Below the pieces are notes generated by a model. It did no database searches and had not been told where the DNA came from. It saw nothing but the letters and a program-made list of their open reading frames with translations. 64,000 bases of DNA from Apostichopus japonicus. Lineage: Eukaryota > Echinodermata > Holothuroidea > Aspidochirotida > Stichopodidae. The stretch spans positions 8,777,713 through 8,841,712 of the forward strand of contig NC_092574.1 in assembly GCF_037975245.1 (NCBI RefSeq), read 5' to 3'. Made by a program: the position numbers and the translations under genes. Shown here in pieces: positions 40,191-53,340 of the stretch. Within the stretch, counting starts at the first letter, position 1. Every line of letters starts with the position of its first letter.

Positions 40191-41016
40191 GTAAAAGTGC
40201 ATATTTCCTATAGCCATTGGCAGCACCAAGGGATTCTTGCCCAATGTCCAATCAGGACTCCCCACCCCCTCCCCCACCCTCGTTGGCCACGGTAAGCACA
40301 ACTGGAACATGCTGCATGACACCTACGTTTCCAAGATTTGGGTATAATAGGCTATAACAAAATGGTACACCATTCGGGGGCTTTATCACAATATATCGTG
40401 AGTTGTCAAAGGTCATATACCCAAATTTTGCGACAGGATCTGCGAGTACGTCGATCGCCTACTTAATTTTATCGAAAAAGAATAAGGTGCCATCCTATGT
40501 AATCTCTGTCAACTGATATTTTGTGTCATTATACACAATGTAGTTATATGAGAAAGAACGTCACAAAGTTCTAGGCCTTATTTTTAGGCTAAATATATTC
40601 AAAGTGAAAGCGTCGCAAACAAACGTGAAAATGAGAGTTATTCAGTACAAGTCATACACAAAATTACCACGAAATATACGAATAGAAAAAAATCTAAATT
40701 AGTGGTTCCAGAGAAATGTTGGCGTTGTTAAAAGAACAACCACCAACAACTCATAGGTTACTGAACTTATTTTCTACTAAGTTAACATTCACGACTGAGG
40801 TATTATGTTTTAAGTTCATATTACTTCCTTCTATAATAATCATTAGATAAGTTAATCATTTCATATTTGAATCATTCACTTCCGATAAATTTCATATTTA
40901 CACCGTTCAAAACACGGCTTTCCATCGCTTTTTACTGCTAATTTCGTTTCTTACCTTATTCGAAGGCATGCGTTATTTTGCAAAAAGATCATGAAATTGA
41001 AAACTGGTGAAAACCG
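39445..41016. other. Gene-free stretch downstream of the GPCR
   Basis: T-rich DNA (39,590-39,720), an (ATT)n microsatellite at 40,123-40,187, and a C-rich block near 40,257-40,280. No AATAAA on the minus strand was evident close to the GPCR stop. Confidence 0.45.
40123..40187. repeat. (ATT)n microsatellite
   Basis: Pure run of about 21 ATT units. Confidence 0.97.
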
Positions 41017-42003
41017 TCAACTCTTACGGTCAAAACATCCATTGAATAATCTCTTAGCTTTGTCCCGAAAGTTTCTATTGCAAATGGAATAAACCACCGT
41101 ATTCCACCAAGAATTACAGACGACAGCTAAAGAACAGAACGCGTGGAATTCGGGCGGAATTTCAATACCAAACAACTCCAGGACGATACTGGTCGAATAT
41201 GGAATCCAGGAGCCTAGATAAGCACCCGTAACAAGGAGTGTCGTTCGAATCGCTTTAGAATCCGACCCACTTATTTTCACTTTTATCCCGGTGCCAACTT
41301 CTGTAACGTGATAGTCGGTGGTCGCAGCGGTCGTCGAATTACCCGCCATGGACAAAGAGTGGTTCGCGATTCTTTTGGAATGTTTGCCCGATATTTGCCA
41401 GATTTTAATATATATGAGAACGATGGCGAAACACTGCGAATACAATACAAAGGACAACAAGATGGCGTAGAATCCTTCTAGCTCAATCAATTTCATGAAA
41501 CATTTCCGGTAGATCCAGGAATAGCAGGTGTTATCCAAGAAGCTCTCGTCCGAACCGTACAAGAATGCTGAAAGAAACCAAGCCGAAAGTGCCACACCGC
41601 ACACGATAGAAACTTTCGTTTTAGTTACAAGTCGGACATGTACAAACGGTTTCGAAATGGCGTAAAATCTATCTGCATTTAACAGTAGCAGGACACTGCC
41701 TCCGCCACCCGCTGAAAAGAACATTGAGATGGCAAACAGGTTACAGAGTCCATCCCCTAATATCCAGCGATCGACCCAAGCAGAGGGTGCGGTTACCACC
41801 AGGGTGATCCCTACCAGAAAGTCACACATTGACAAAACTGTGACTAGGACCTTCGCCGATTCTGGGAAAGCCGTTAGTCTAGGAATCACTAAAATGTTAA
41901 TCGCGTTTCCACAAATAGCTAATGTTCCAATGACGAAATAACAAGAGGCGTGCAACCAACTTGGAAAATGGTTCACTGTGTAGAGAGAGGTGTCATTCTC
42001 CAT
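41017..42003 (-). CDS. Intronless class A (rhodopsin-family) GPCR, orphan type
   Basis: A complete 328-residue seven-helix receptor in one exon. Seen: N-glycosylation site NDT at 3-5; TM1 GNAINI (N33); TM2 SMCDF (D61); C87 at the top of TM3 paired with an ECL2 cysteine; DRF at 111-113 in place of DRY; TM4 tryptophan in SAWFLS; TM6 GSWIPYS in place of CWxP; TM7 NTVVY in place of NPxxY. The residue seven after C87 is M94, not the aspartate of amine receptors, so a monoamine ligand is unlikely. The third loop (about 200-255) is Ser/Thr-rich and ends basic. A lineage-expanded orphan receptor is the likeliest class; the ligand is unknown. Confidence 0.92.
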   Translation of the reverse strand: MENDTSLYTVNHFPSWLHASCYFVIGTLAICGNAINILVIPRLTAFPESAKVLVTVLSMCDFLVGITLVVTAPSAWVDRWILGDGLCNLFAISMFFSAGGGGSVLLLLNADRFYAISKPFVHVRLVTKTKVSIVCGVALSAWFLSAFLYGSDESFLDNTCYSWIYRKCFMKLIELEGFYAILLSFVLYSQCFAIVLIYIKIWQISGKHSKRIANHSLSMAGNSTTAATTDYHVTEVGTGIKVKISGSDSKAIRTTLLVTGAYLGSWIPYSTSIVLELFGIEIPPEFHAFCSLAVVCNSWWNTVVYSICNRNFRDKAKRLFNGCFDRKS

Positions 42004-43981
42004 TTCTCAAGGTTTACTCTTTCTTCCTTCTTTAGAAGTATTCACAGATAACTTTTCTTAATCATTTCATCGAAGGCCAGTTGCCCAAAATGCAGAGCTC
42101 ATGAAAATGAATGTATCCGGATAAAATGCAACTTGACATTGCAAAAAATAAATGAATAAATGAAAAACTAAACGAATGAACACTTTCTACCGCAATTTTT
42201 GAACTTTAACGATCTTTATACAATTAACTCGCAAGAAAAGAACAAGAATCAAAAGAATAGGTTGTTTATGAGAGGAACGTGACAGCATTGGCGGTTAATT
42301 AAATAGCACACATTGCTCAAATTTGTTTTTCTAACACACAGCGTACATAAACGTTGTCAACAGAATTTTTATCAACAACCATCTTTTCCAATTATTACAC
42401 CGAGAAAGGTTTAAATGAAATTTATTTTAAATTATGAATAATTTCTCAAGCGGTAATTATCCTTATGTAACTATATAGGAGCATATATATCACGTTCTTC
42501 CGTCTTACTTTGTGCCCCGATATTTTCGTCCCCGTCCATGGATGGAATTTTCTTTTCCCTTTTCTCTTTTTTATTATTATTAACGTTTAATTTAACAATG
42601 AACGTTGAATCTCCAAGAGTAATTAACTTTCTCAAAGAACTCACCGGCGCCATTCCATAACAAAAACAAATGTCTCCATTTTAAAATAAGGTCGCACTCA
42701 ATAAGTGAGGGATAGGTGGACTCCAAAATTAGAATAAAAAAATAGACGTTTCTTGTCGATCTTACAATATATTAATCTATACAATTACTTTTCGCTTGAT
42801 TTTCACTCCTGAAGGGTTTTGTATTATAAAAAGGCAATGAAAGCATTGTCACCATACGCTCGGTCCAGTTAAATCAAAACCATCTATACCTTAGCGATTT
42901 TCGCTGACGTACTATGGAATGAATACATCCAGAAGACAAAATTAACCAGCTCACATGCCACGAATGACGATTTTAGGTGGACGGGAGGGATAAATTAACA
43001 ATTGAACAATTTAAGTATTTGAAAGGTATGTCTAGAATTTTTTCTTCGCCTCGCTAATTGATGATATGCTGCACCATCTCAAAAGATGGAAAGTTTTCGC
43101 TTTATCTTCCGTTATCGTTAGTGTGAATTTTATCCGTTCGCCATTCCATCGCTCTATCCATGGTATATATATATATATATATAAATATATATAATCCGCC
43201 AGTGAAAGAACTGCAATGCGGTTTGTGAATAAAAATAACAATACTAATAAAGGGTATACAGTATTATTCAAAACGGATACTTCGCACCTCTGCTGGTCTT
43301 TTAAAAATGACGCATTCCAACAGTTGCTATTGTTATTAGACAAAATAAACATATGAATGACAACTGTTTTTTCTCTAAACAAGTGAAGTTACCCTCCCGT
43401 CTTCAGAAAGCGATTTCGTCGAGTAGGCCTATACTAGAAGATGTAAAAAGAACGGCGTGCACGCTGGCGTTATTATGATCACAGACAAACCACAATAAAT
43501 ACCTTCCACACAAATCCATGCACGATCCATTTCTCAACGAGCGAAAAAAGGAGGATTTTCTATGGTTTATTATAATTAATTACGTCGCTGACTTTTTCTT
43601 CATGGTTGCCTTTCAAGGCAAGTTATTGGTATGGTACGACTAATGATCAACAGGGCATGGATTGGAACTCATAAAAAAAAGCTTCTGTCGCGACGCGCTC
43701 TCGTTCATGAGAGAGGAATTTTGACGATGCACGGACTTTATCTGTGTATACTGAGAGGGCTTCGTGGAAAGGTTTCCCTGATATGGATAATTGCATGTAC
43801 TTAAAGCTTAAAGGATCATTCAAATAAAGAGGCCGGAAAGGCTGGGGGCGCGTCAAGGAGAGCCTCCGGGTGCGGGTCGATTAGGGGTGGGGGGCTGAGG
43901 AAATTGGAGAGGCCCGGGCAAATATGGAATAAGGCATATCGTGTTTTTTTTTAAATATAGGCCTACTATAATAGATAATAA

Positions 43982-43983
<2 letters not shown>
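42004..43983. other. Gene-free stretch upstream of the GPCR
   Basis: No exon or clear promoter element recognised. A short (TA)n run lies at 43,164-43,192, and a GC-rich block (GGGGGCGCGTC, GAGGCCCGGGC) at 43,840-43,920. Confidence 0.4.

Positions 43984-44064
<81 letters not shown>
43984..44064. repeat. (AT)n microsatellite
   Basis: Pure TA run of about 40 units between a G-rich block and GGGGCCCGACTTAG. Confidence 0.97.
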
Positions 44065-44068
<4 letters not shown>

Positions 44069-45186
44069 TTCCAGGGGCCCGACTTAGCTCCAGAAGGTTC
44101 AGCCTTGAGTGTGACTTGATTTATATACTCCGTACAATGAACGTGTCGATACTTCATTCATATAAAGAAACGATGAAATTCGATGGATTACCGCATCCTC
44201 CCCACCTCCCAATATACGTTTTTTCAGTCGCGGATCAAAGGGGTAATGTGTACACCCCACACCCCTTGCAACCACATACGATGTAAACATAGTTAACTTG
44301 TCTTCAAAATCCTGGATCCTCCCTTGCTTTTGATGTAAAATGTAATGGTTGTCCCCGTTTGTGACATCAGTCTAACGTCTGAACCGTACCCGCCTAGTTA
44401 CAAGTGGCTGAATGGGTCAGTTATATCTTTAGATTAAAACAGCATCGGATATATACATAAGTCCAAATTAACTATTAAACAGAAGAAATGGTTTCCAATG
44501 TTTATTCTTCAATAATTTGAGTCGGTTTCTAATAAATTCCAATCGAAGATCACTTCAACGAGTCAATTTATTAAAAAATCTTTCTGTATAGATAAAGTCC
44601 GTACATATAGGTATAATAATTTATTGTGAGTATACGTTGTTTAAACTGCTTAAACTAATAAATGTATGGTGACGGGGGTACGGGCTGGGAGTGACATATA
44701 GGGTGTGATTAAATCCTCTTTCTCTTATCACTTTGTAGGTTAGATTAAGGACGATATTGTATTTTGGTGATATATCATAATGAAATTAATTTGATGAGGG
44801 TTGGTACTGTCTGCCCACAGATGATTGGTTCACACCACTTTTGCATTATTTACCGTGAGTCCGTGAACATCTGGTAATCAAATAAACCTAATACGTTCAA
44901 TATAAGAAAAATATCTAGAAATCTAGATCGACGTGAAAAGCTGTTTAAATCGAGTGTGTCTCTGCAGGTGCGTATAATGCATGGCAAAGATGAAAATGTT
45001 ATTTTTATTAGGTTTCAGTGTCAAACAAAAATGTAAGTGTGTAGTATTTAATATATAGGCGAAATAAGATCAAAATTTCTGTACAACAGTCGTAAAACTG
45101 ACAAGGTTTTCAGATACTAGGGCTAATTTAGTCTACCAAAATATCAAAATGGATGTTGGTGTATATAGGCCTATTATGGATCCAAT
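44065..45186. other. Gene-free stretch
   Basis: AT-rich DNA with no supported exon or repeat. Confidence 0.4.
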
Positions 45187-46062
45187 TGGATACTGGTGTA
45201 CGCTAGATTCATGACAGATACTGGTCTGTACTAGGGACATAATGAACACTGGTCTATATGTCAAGGACATAATGAACACTGGTTTATATTTGAGATATAA
45301 TGGACACTGGTCTATAATAGAGACATAATGAACACTATTCTATACTAGAGACATAATGAACACTGGTTTATACTAGAGACATAATGAACACTGGTCGATA
45401 CTAGATAAATAATGAACACTGATCTATACTAGAGACGTAATGAACACTGGTCTATACTATACAGACATAATGAACACTGGTTTATACTAGAGACATAATG
45501 AACACTGGTCGATACTAGAGAAATAATGAACACTGATCTATACTAGAGACATAATTAACACTGGTTTAAACTAGAGACATAATTAACACTGGTCGATACT
45601 AGAGACATAATGAACACTGGTCTATACTATATATAGACATAATGAACACTGGTTTATACTAGAGTCATAATGAACACTGGTCGATACTAGAGACATAATG
45701 AACACTGGTCTATACTAGAGACATAATTAACACTGGTTTATATTACAGACATACTGAACAAGGTCTATACTAGAGTCACAATGAACAATGTTCTATACTA
45801 GAGATATAATGAACACTGGTCGATACTAGAGACGTAATGAACACTGATTTATACTAGAGACATAATGAACACTGGTCTATACTACTAGACACAATGAACA
45901 CTGGTCTATACTATAGAGACATATTGAACACTGATTTATACTATAGAGACATAATGAACACTGGTCTATACTACTAGACATAATGAACACTGGTCTATAC
46001 TAGAGACATATTGAACACTGGTTTATACCTAGAGACATAATGGACACTGGTCTGTGCTACAT
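45187..46062. repeat. Minisatellite, about 28-bp unit
   Basis: AGAGACATAATGAACACTGG followed by TCTATACT recurs about 30 times with small changes (TTTATACT, CGATACT; AATTAACAC). Confidence 0.95.
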
Positions 46063-46744
46063 TGTTATTGTTCAATATTGCTTGGTAGACATGACCATGT
46101 TAAAAATTCATACAATGATTTGAATTTATTTTTGATAAACATGTTACTTTTGAATTAATATTTCAGTGCATAAATCAAATGCAATACCTGGTTCAGCCAA
46201 GATTAATATATGTGTTTTAAAAACTAAATCAAGAATATTGAAAATCCAAAACCGGGAGATCACGATCTTCAACTTGATGATCATATCAAACTTGTCACAA
46301 TTTCGTGCAATCCACACCGATGTAACAACGTCAACGGCAAATTATTTCGTCGGTTATCCGGGGTTTTCCGTGACCTTAGGTCAAATCGCAGCGAAATGGC
46401 GTGCAACTGTGCATGCAATAGTTGAAGTGCACGTGAACTTATTATTCCTAAATAATGCGAATTAGTTTTCTAAATAGGAAGATAACAACCTACGCTTATT
46501 TAGAAGCATACAGATATGGGAAAATGCTCAACGGAGAGACCGCTAGGCATAAGAATTCCAGAAAAAGCCGGGAGTGACTTGATGACGAGTGTGCTAGATA
46601 TTGCGGCGTTCGCGTTAGACTTAAGGGCCTAGTATATATCACTGTATATCGTTTAAAGTTGCTCATAATCAAAATAAAACCAACGATAGCGTGAGGCATG
46701 ATGTAAGTTTTGGACTTATACTAGAGAATGAACTCAAGCGATAC
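46063..46744. other. Unique segment splitting the 28-bp minisatellite
   Basis: About 680 bp of non-repeat DNA between two blocks of the same minisatellite. A 99-codon open frame (46,166-46,465) has no recognisable homology. No inverted ends or target duplication were recognised. Confidence 0.5.
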
Positions 46745-46850
46745 TAGACAATTGCATAATGAACACTGGTGTATACTATACAGACATAACAAACACTGGT
46801 CTATACTAGAGACATAATGAACACTGGTCTATACTTTACAGACATAATAA
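46745..46850. repeat. Second block of the 28-bp minisatellite
   Basis: Four units of CATAATGAACACTGGT-TATACT with ACAGACATAA variants. Confidence 0.9.
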
Positions 46851-49800
46851 TAAACTGATAAACTACGTTCATTTTCGTTGCCTAGGTATACATATTTTGA
46901 ATTGCGCCCTCAATTTAGTTACGCAGTTTCCGTTACGTTGAAAATTAATCATAAAAGTATTGCCCAAACATGTAGTGATATGCATGGTCTGATCGCTTAT
47001 GTTAGGTACAATACACCATGCATATACATGAAATGATCTAACTGATAAAAAACAAAACAAAAAATATCCATATTTAACCTTTCCGTTAAATGTATAAGTA
47101 TTGCCTTTTGTTCATTAGCTAAGTAAATTTAAATGTTTTAATATTTGCTAAGTTTACTATACTTGAGGAGCCAGGTTTTATTCTTCGATTTTGTCTGCCA
47201 CGACTTTTAATGAAATAGTACAGTTTCTTTAAAATATAGTTGTATGCATGGTTGTACGGAGAATATCATTGAAAAGGCATTGTTTGGGGGTCACAATTAA
47301 TGTCCCCATGATCCCAGGGTCGCAGCCCAATTGGAAGAAAGGGTAACATAAAAAGTGAAAACTGTTGCCCTGTTAATCCTGCTTAGAAAATTATTATATC
47401 CAAAGATAGTTCCAAACACATCTAAAAACAGCTCGATTTTTCCCGGCGTTTGCTCCATCAGACTAGAGAAGCAAATTAAAATGAAAATCTATCTTATTGA
47501 TTTGGCTCTTTCGTGTAGCATCATATATGAGAGTGCATTCGCTTAACATGATTAATTGAATTCAATTAGCAAAGACATTTATAAAGAGAACGTGATTAAA
47601 TTATAATCTACTGTTCAGTTCAGTCACAGTAAGATATTAAATCCGGACTTGACAAGCTCATCACTCACCTCCATTTTTATTCAGTTTCGGGCCAGACTGC
47701 CAAAAAAGAAACTTCCACAAATTATCATCATGCCGTCTTGACCAGTGGCGTGCGCAAAACTTTCATGCTGCCAACCTTCATAAGAGTTTTGACACATACA
47801 GTTATGGTGCTAAGACTGGGTGATGGGTGCTTACATAGGCGTACGGGACAATTTCAGTTTGGGGGGCAGAAATTTTTGTGCCCGAAAGTTCCCGTGACAC
47901 TTTCTACCATCGGTTGGCGCGTAGCGTGTACAAGAAAATATTTGGCAAAAAATGCCTCTCAGATTGCCGGAAACGGCACTTCTGAGGCCTTGCAAGTTGC
48001 ATCTAAACATTCTTTATTTTATAATCTCACGTTTTAGAAACTCACTTCCCCAAAAATTTGGTAAATTAGAAGAAGAAAAAATTGTAACATCACTTTGAAG
48101 GGGAAAAATAGGACAGTATATTTATTAAGCTCCTATTTAGTTAAGCGTATTTACTATTTTAACACAGTTATACAACACAATAAAACAGTGCATATGTAAT
48201 TGTATACATGTAGCCGATGTACATATGTACGAGGTATTTGTGTACACTCGGAGTTGCGATACTTTTAGTTTTATAATCATAAATTCAAAATGTATTCAGT
48301 CCATGAATCATGATAGGCCTAGTCGAATATGCAGTGGCCATGAAGATGGCGAGCGAGTGCGTGCCAGTCAGTGAGTGTACACAAAAAAAGGCATTTGACG
48401 ATATGTCTGTGTCTTTTGACTTGTTAACTAGTTGTATATAGCCTAATAACCTATACGTACGGAAACACAGATGTTTACCGGCACCATTACTTTAGAAGTT
48501 CTTGTACATGGTGACCTAGTAGGCCTGCATTAACCGTATATACGTATTCGTATTAGCTCGAGATCTCAAATTCACTAATATAGGCCCTATACCGCCCTTA
48601 CAGTAGCTCTTGATAACTGGATGGCCTCACATTTTATCTACATGTAGGCACACTTAGGCCTACAGACTTTAACTTAGCCTGTATAAGGCCCAGATCAGTG
48701 ATAAGGCCTAAACACGTATTTTTGACATAATGCGGCCCATGATCAACACTAACAACAGTTTCACATACATTCATTGATAAACGCAGACTACCATTCCGGT
48801 TTTGATCAGCCAATCAGAATCGCGGAAATAATTTCAGTGTCAGTTCAGTTTGGGGAAAAAATATTCGCGCCCCGGCCACTTTTCGGTAAGGGTTCGTAAG
48901 ATCATGGAATCTGTTTTACCTCCATGGTAAGATATACTACTCACCTTTCTGAACGATAATATTATTGCAAGCAACGTTATCCCTGTCTTTTCTTTCCAAG
49001 AACCGGTCTGCCGAAAAAAAGCTGAAAACAAAAGCACATGTCTACAAGGCTTATTCACATTCCCAACCCGACATAACGAAAGTTAAATTCTTCTGCGTAA
49101 ATGGTGTTGTCTCTTATATGAAATCAACTACATAAACGAAACAAGTGATAGTTAAGCAGTCAGTTTTTTTTTTATCGAGTTCCGTACGTGAATTATACCC
49201 TTTGCTCTTTACATGTACACTAAACTAACGTAGAGATACATGTACAAAGTGGCACAGTGCAAGGTGTGAACTCCAGTTAGCCTATAGTGTTAGTGTACCT
49301 GTTAACCTCCCCGAACCGGTCGTTCCCCTGATATCCTCCACATGCATGGTTGATCGATCTTCTATTGTTCCTGTGAACTTGAACTCCAGGTGGAAGAATA
49401 TGAATGCAAGTTTTTTTTAGGGTACGCTTGTTTGAAAAACTAGAAATCTTAATCCGTCTGTTATGTATGCTTGTGTGACATTGGGCATTAACTTAGGCCT
49501 TCAAGTTTGATACTACTAGGCTAGACGTAAATAGGACCAAGGCCAAAACCGGCAGGCTAGCACTAGTACTGTAGTAGTACTGGGTGTAGCCTAGTACGTT
49601 AGTGTACGTTAAGATTTTAAGACGGCAAAGTTCGTCTTTTTAAGCTAGGGTTATGATTAGTTAATAACACAATTATCACTAGGCTATAATAGAGTAATAT
49701 TACAATAAAAATTAGCAGCTTAGCTGATTCAATCACAGGTGTTCAGGTGTCAATGTGCTGAGAGTAGTTTCATGCCTTGTCGTGGCGTTGAAATATTGGT

Positions 49801-50110
49801 GAATTTTGTTTTGCCCATAATGTTGGACCATTTGATTTCTAGCCTAACTGAGAATGATGAAGTACATAATGCGCAACGGTTTACATAGAATATTTGGGGG
49901 ACTCTATTCCTTAGATTGGACACAAAGAACATATTATTAGTATCACAATTTACAGTTGAGTGGATTAGGTACAGTAATCCTTCGCTGTTGCCGACTGAGA
50001 TGATTTGGACCTAGGCTAGGCCTGGTTGACAAAATATATCTTTTGAATTAATTTAAATTATACAAAAAATAAAGAAATAAAGGACATAATTCTGGAAAAA
50101 ATTCTGGTAC
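46851..50110. other. Gene-free stretch
   Basis: No supported exon. Holds the 47.7-kb element fragment and a cluster of TAGGCCT motifs at 48,314-48,710. Confidence 0.4.
47742..48060. mobile_element. Probable element fragment related to the 33.8-kb element
   Basis: GGTTGGCGCGTAGCGTGTAC, AAGAAAATATTTGGCAAAAA and GCCGGAAACGGCACTTC closely match the interior of 33,793-34,608 (GTTGGCGCGAAGCG, GCCGGAAACGGCACTTCC). It starts with CAGTGGCGTGCGCAAA, but no matching right end was found. Confidence 0.5.
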
Positions 50111-50840
50111 AATTATAGAATACAGGGCCATTCATTAACTCTTCCCAGCATCCGGATGCGCGGATGCGCGGTGTGTCTGTACATGTCCGTACACGTATGA
50201 CGCCCTCTAGAATTCCATCACGTATTTCATTTTGACTCCGCATCCGCGCATCCGCGCATCCACCCCGGGAGTACTAGGAATGGACTTAAATAATTTTCGA
50301 AAGTTTCCCCATATACCATCACGTATTTCATTTTGACTCGCTCTAATTTCCATCACGTATTTCATTTTGACTCCGCATCCGCGCATCCACCCCGGGAGTA
50401 CTAGGAATGGACTTAAATAATTTTCGAAAGTTTCCCCATATACCATCACGTATTTCATTTTGACTCCCTCTAATTTCCATCACGTATTTCATTTTGACTC
50501 CGCATCCGCGCATCCACCCCGGGAGTACTAGTTTCGACATATACCATCACGTATTTCCAATACTGAAAGTCCCGTATGTACGAAGATATTCCACATCAAT
50601 AGTGTGTCGTTCTTTAAAGGCATCCGTACATGTGTGACGCCCTCTAAAATTCCACCACAGAAGTACTAGCAAAGGACTTAGGAAATTTTTGACTCCGCAT
50701 CCACGCATCCGCGCATCCACTCAAAAAGAAAGAACTGGGACTTTGACATTTTTTACTCACATACGTACTGGGGTGAGACTGAGCATCCGCGCATCCGGAT
50801 GCTCAGATAGTATCATCGAGTGGCCCTGTATTCTATAATT
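50111..50840. mobile_element. Inverted-repeat element with internal tandem repeats
   Basis: Ends are a perfect 20-bp inverted repeat, AATTATAGAATACAGGGCCA, with weaker matching for about 25 bp further out. The next bases also pair (GCATCCGGATGC at both ends). Inside, a block of about 60-125 bp with GCATCCGCGCATCC, CCCCGGGAGTACTAG and CATCACGTATTTCATTTTGA repeats three to four times. CAGGG-type ends recall hAT elements, but no 8-bp duplication was found. Confidence 0.75.
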
Positions 50841-50883
50841 ACTCCAAAATTCTATCAGAAAAATACTGTATGGTGTTACTTAA

Positions 50884-51117
50884 AGGTAGTCGGTATAGGC
50901 CCCAAATTATAGTGCACGCTATAATTGCTAGTTTTCAAAAAGTACTTTCCTGGAGGTCTTTACCCTCCAAATGTTCTCAGACATTTTTGAGGAACACACA
51001 ACATGACAATGTTCCAGTGAAGAAAATTTCCTCAAAGCTTGTAATAAAAACAGTTTAGGAATTATGACCAAAGTTGACCATAATTGAATCTAGCATATAT
51101 TTGGGGCCAATACATCC
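50884..51117. mobile_element. Inverted-repeat element with TTAA ends, family 2
   Basis: Flanked by TTAA. Begins AGGTAGTCGGTATAGGCCCC and ends, reversed, GGATGTATTGGCCCC. Runs opposite to the 18.2-kb copy, with which it shares internal sequence (CAAAAAGTACTTTCCTGG, ACATTTTTGAGGAACA-like). Confidence 0.75.
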
Positions 51118-51121
51118 TTAA

Positions 51122-53260
51122 TTCCTAATTTCCTACAACCTTAATTCAAGCCCCATATCTACACCACAAAGGAGACCAAGCCACTAATAACTTGCTAAAA
51201 ACTCTGACTTAAGCAGTTCCTGTTCTTATTTATTCTGAAAACCAGTTCCTCTATGCCATTTTTTTTCTTCAGTTTTTGCCTAGATGTATTTCCCCTTTTC
51301 TATATCTGCTGGGCAAGGAACCCGAATTGGGGTCTGTTATGATCCCTTTCCCATTATAGCATGTAAATATCACTGAACAATGTTGATTCAAAGTGGCAAG
51401 ACTCCTGCTGTATCTTATATTAAGACATTTGCTGCAAATGTTGTACAGAAATTGACAAAGTCTAAATGACTGCAAAATTTAGGTAGAAATAATGCACTTA
51501 TTTCATTTACCGATTTTAACTTCCAAAGAGACAAGAATGAACAACTAATTGTGAAATTACACTCATCTTCATATACAGTACAGTATATAGTCTGTATTAT
51601 ACAATGGCAGTTCCTCCCACGACCATTTCTTGTAGACTGAAAACAAGGACTAACATTCTATTTCAGTGCATACATATGCCCTGCAGCACTAAAAATATGC
51701 TTATGAAAAAATATGGACATGGAAATAAAAAGGGAAAGTATTTAATTTCCTTTTGATTCTATTGCATGACCTTTCGACAAAATGGCAGCGCCCTAGCATG
51801 TCTTTTGAACCATTATACTACGTATTGCTCAATTAGGGCCTGCAGGGGTTTCTTAGAGCTCTATTTGGGCAAATGTAAGCATTTCCATAAGATTTAGTTC
51901 AAGATGATAGTTGGGCTTTCTTCTCCTTTAAATACTCCGGGATAACCTGGGAAACAGGAAACATTTGAACAAAAACAGAAAATAAAAGGAGCTTGGTGGA
52001 ATTGTTCCTTACATGGAACAACATTTCAAATCTCTCTATATAGCTAGATCTGTGTAGCATGTAATTATATGTTGCTTGATTTAGTTATATATATTTTCTG
52101 TCGTTGACTTGTCTATTGTTATGATGCATGCTTTTATTTGAACAGTAACACAAGATCAAAGCTATTGTGTGATCTTACTCCTTGCCCATTGTATTAAAAA
52201 CTTTTGCTAGAATATTGAACATAGAAATGACTAAATATCTAGTCATATTTATAATACAGTAAATGATCGCTGAAGTGTGTTATTCAGTTCCTGTTTGAAA
52301 TTTGAATTTAAAGGAATTGACACACTTTGAGAATTCCCCATTATAAGAGTAGTTGAGTCCAGGATATAGGATATGTAATGTATTCTTTAGTATGCATTAT
52401 ATTTAAATCTCTGGTCCCATTGCTTGGCTATGTACTGTAAAGGTGTTCTACAGTAGTTCCTATTACATATTTGGTCAATGCCCAGCAGGAAAAGCACAGA
52501 AGTCACTGTGGAACATCAGGCAATATAAACAAGGCAAGAGTCACTTAGAAAATATAAACATACATGGATTACTGCATGTAATGTTTGTTTCTCAGGATAT
52601 TGTTCAGTAGAGAGAAAACCACTCATTTTACTGTCACACTTGATCACATTTGTTATTCATTTCGCTTCTGATATTTGTCTACAGGTTGATGTTGATCAAT
52701 GTGTGTTTATTAATATTATGTCTAGCTGATCTCAGTGCTACAGTATTGTATTTCTACATTATATGAAAGATGGATTTGGTATAAAAGTACAGCTTTTAAC
52801 CAGTTAATGCAGTTGATTTTGATGTGCAATTGGCTAACAATTGTCTTGAAGAGAGCTAGATATTGACAGAAACACAGTTTAACTGTACATCTATTTACAA
52901 GTCTTCCATAACAGCATCGGTCCTCTTTCCAAGAGTAAGTTGTAATGTTAGCTATAAAGTAGAAACCAATCCAGATAATTCAACTTATATTTTCTAAAGC
53001 AGGCCTCAAAATTCTGACTATTTTACTGGCTAAGGAATATGTCACTGGAAATTGATTTAAGCCAGTAGATATTTTAAGCACTGGCATTTTGGTGACTGCT
53101 GAAAGTTGTTAAGTTGTGAAAATCTGTTCACCAGTTCAGACCTATTTTTGACTTTTTTTATACATTAATTTTCAAAGTAAGTGTATAAAGTTTGAAGTAC
53201 TGCTATGGTCTTCTATTGCTGCTTAATTTTGCTTTACTTTTACTGTTTCCATTTTGACAG
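51122..53260. other. Gene-free stretch upstream of the flippase
   Basis: AT-rich with no supported exon. It may contain the flippase promoter and an untranslated first exon, neither of which I could identify. Confidence 0.4.
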
Positions 53261-53340
53261 AAGTTACTGTGGTGAAAACATCTTCAACACTTGACCAGTT
53301 TAGATGTGAAGCAAGATGCCAGATTTTTTGAGATTGCAAG
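53261..53340 (+). CDS. Flippase exon 1: 5' UTR and MPDFLRLQ
   Basis: Acceptor-like ccattttgacag at 53,260, 55 nt of probable UTR, then ATG at 53,316 reading MPDFLRLQ to a gtgaga donor at phase 1. Support is from splice signals and phase only. Confidence 0.5.

Noticed and set aside
43032..43382. 116-codon open frame, minus strand
   Set aside because: It includes a (TA)n run read as IYIYIY and has no homology.
46166..46465. 99-codon open frame between minisatellite blocks
   Set aside because: No domain, membrane pattern or splice context, and the composition looks like untranslated AT-rich DNA.
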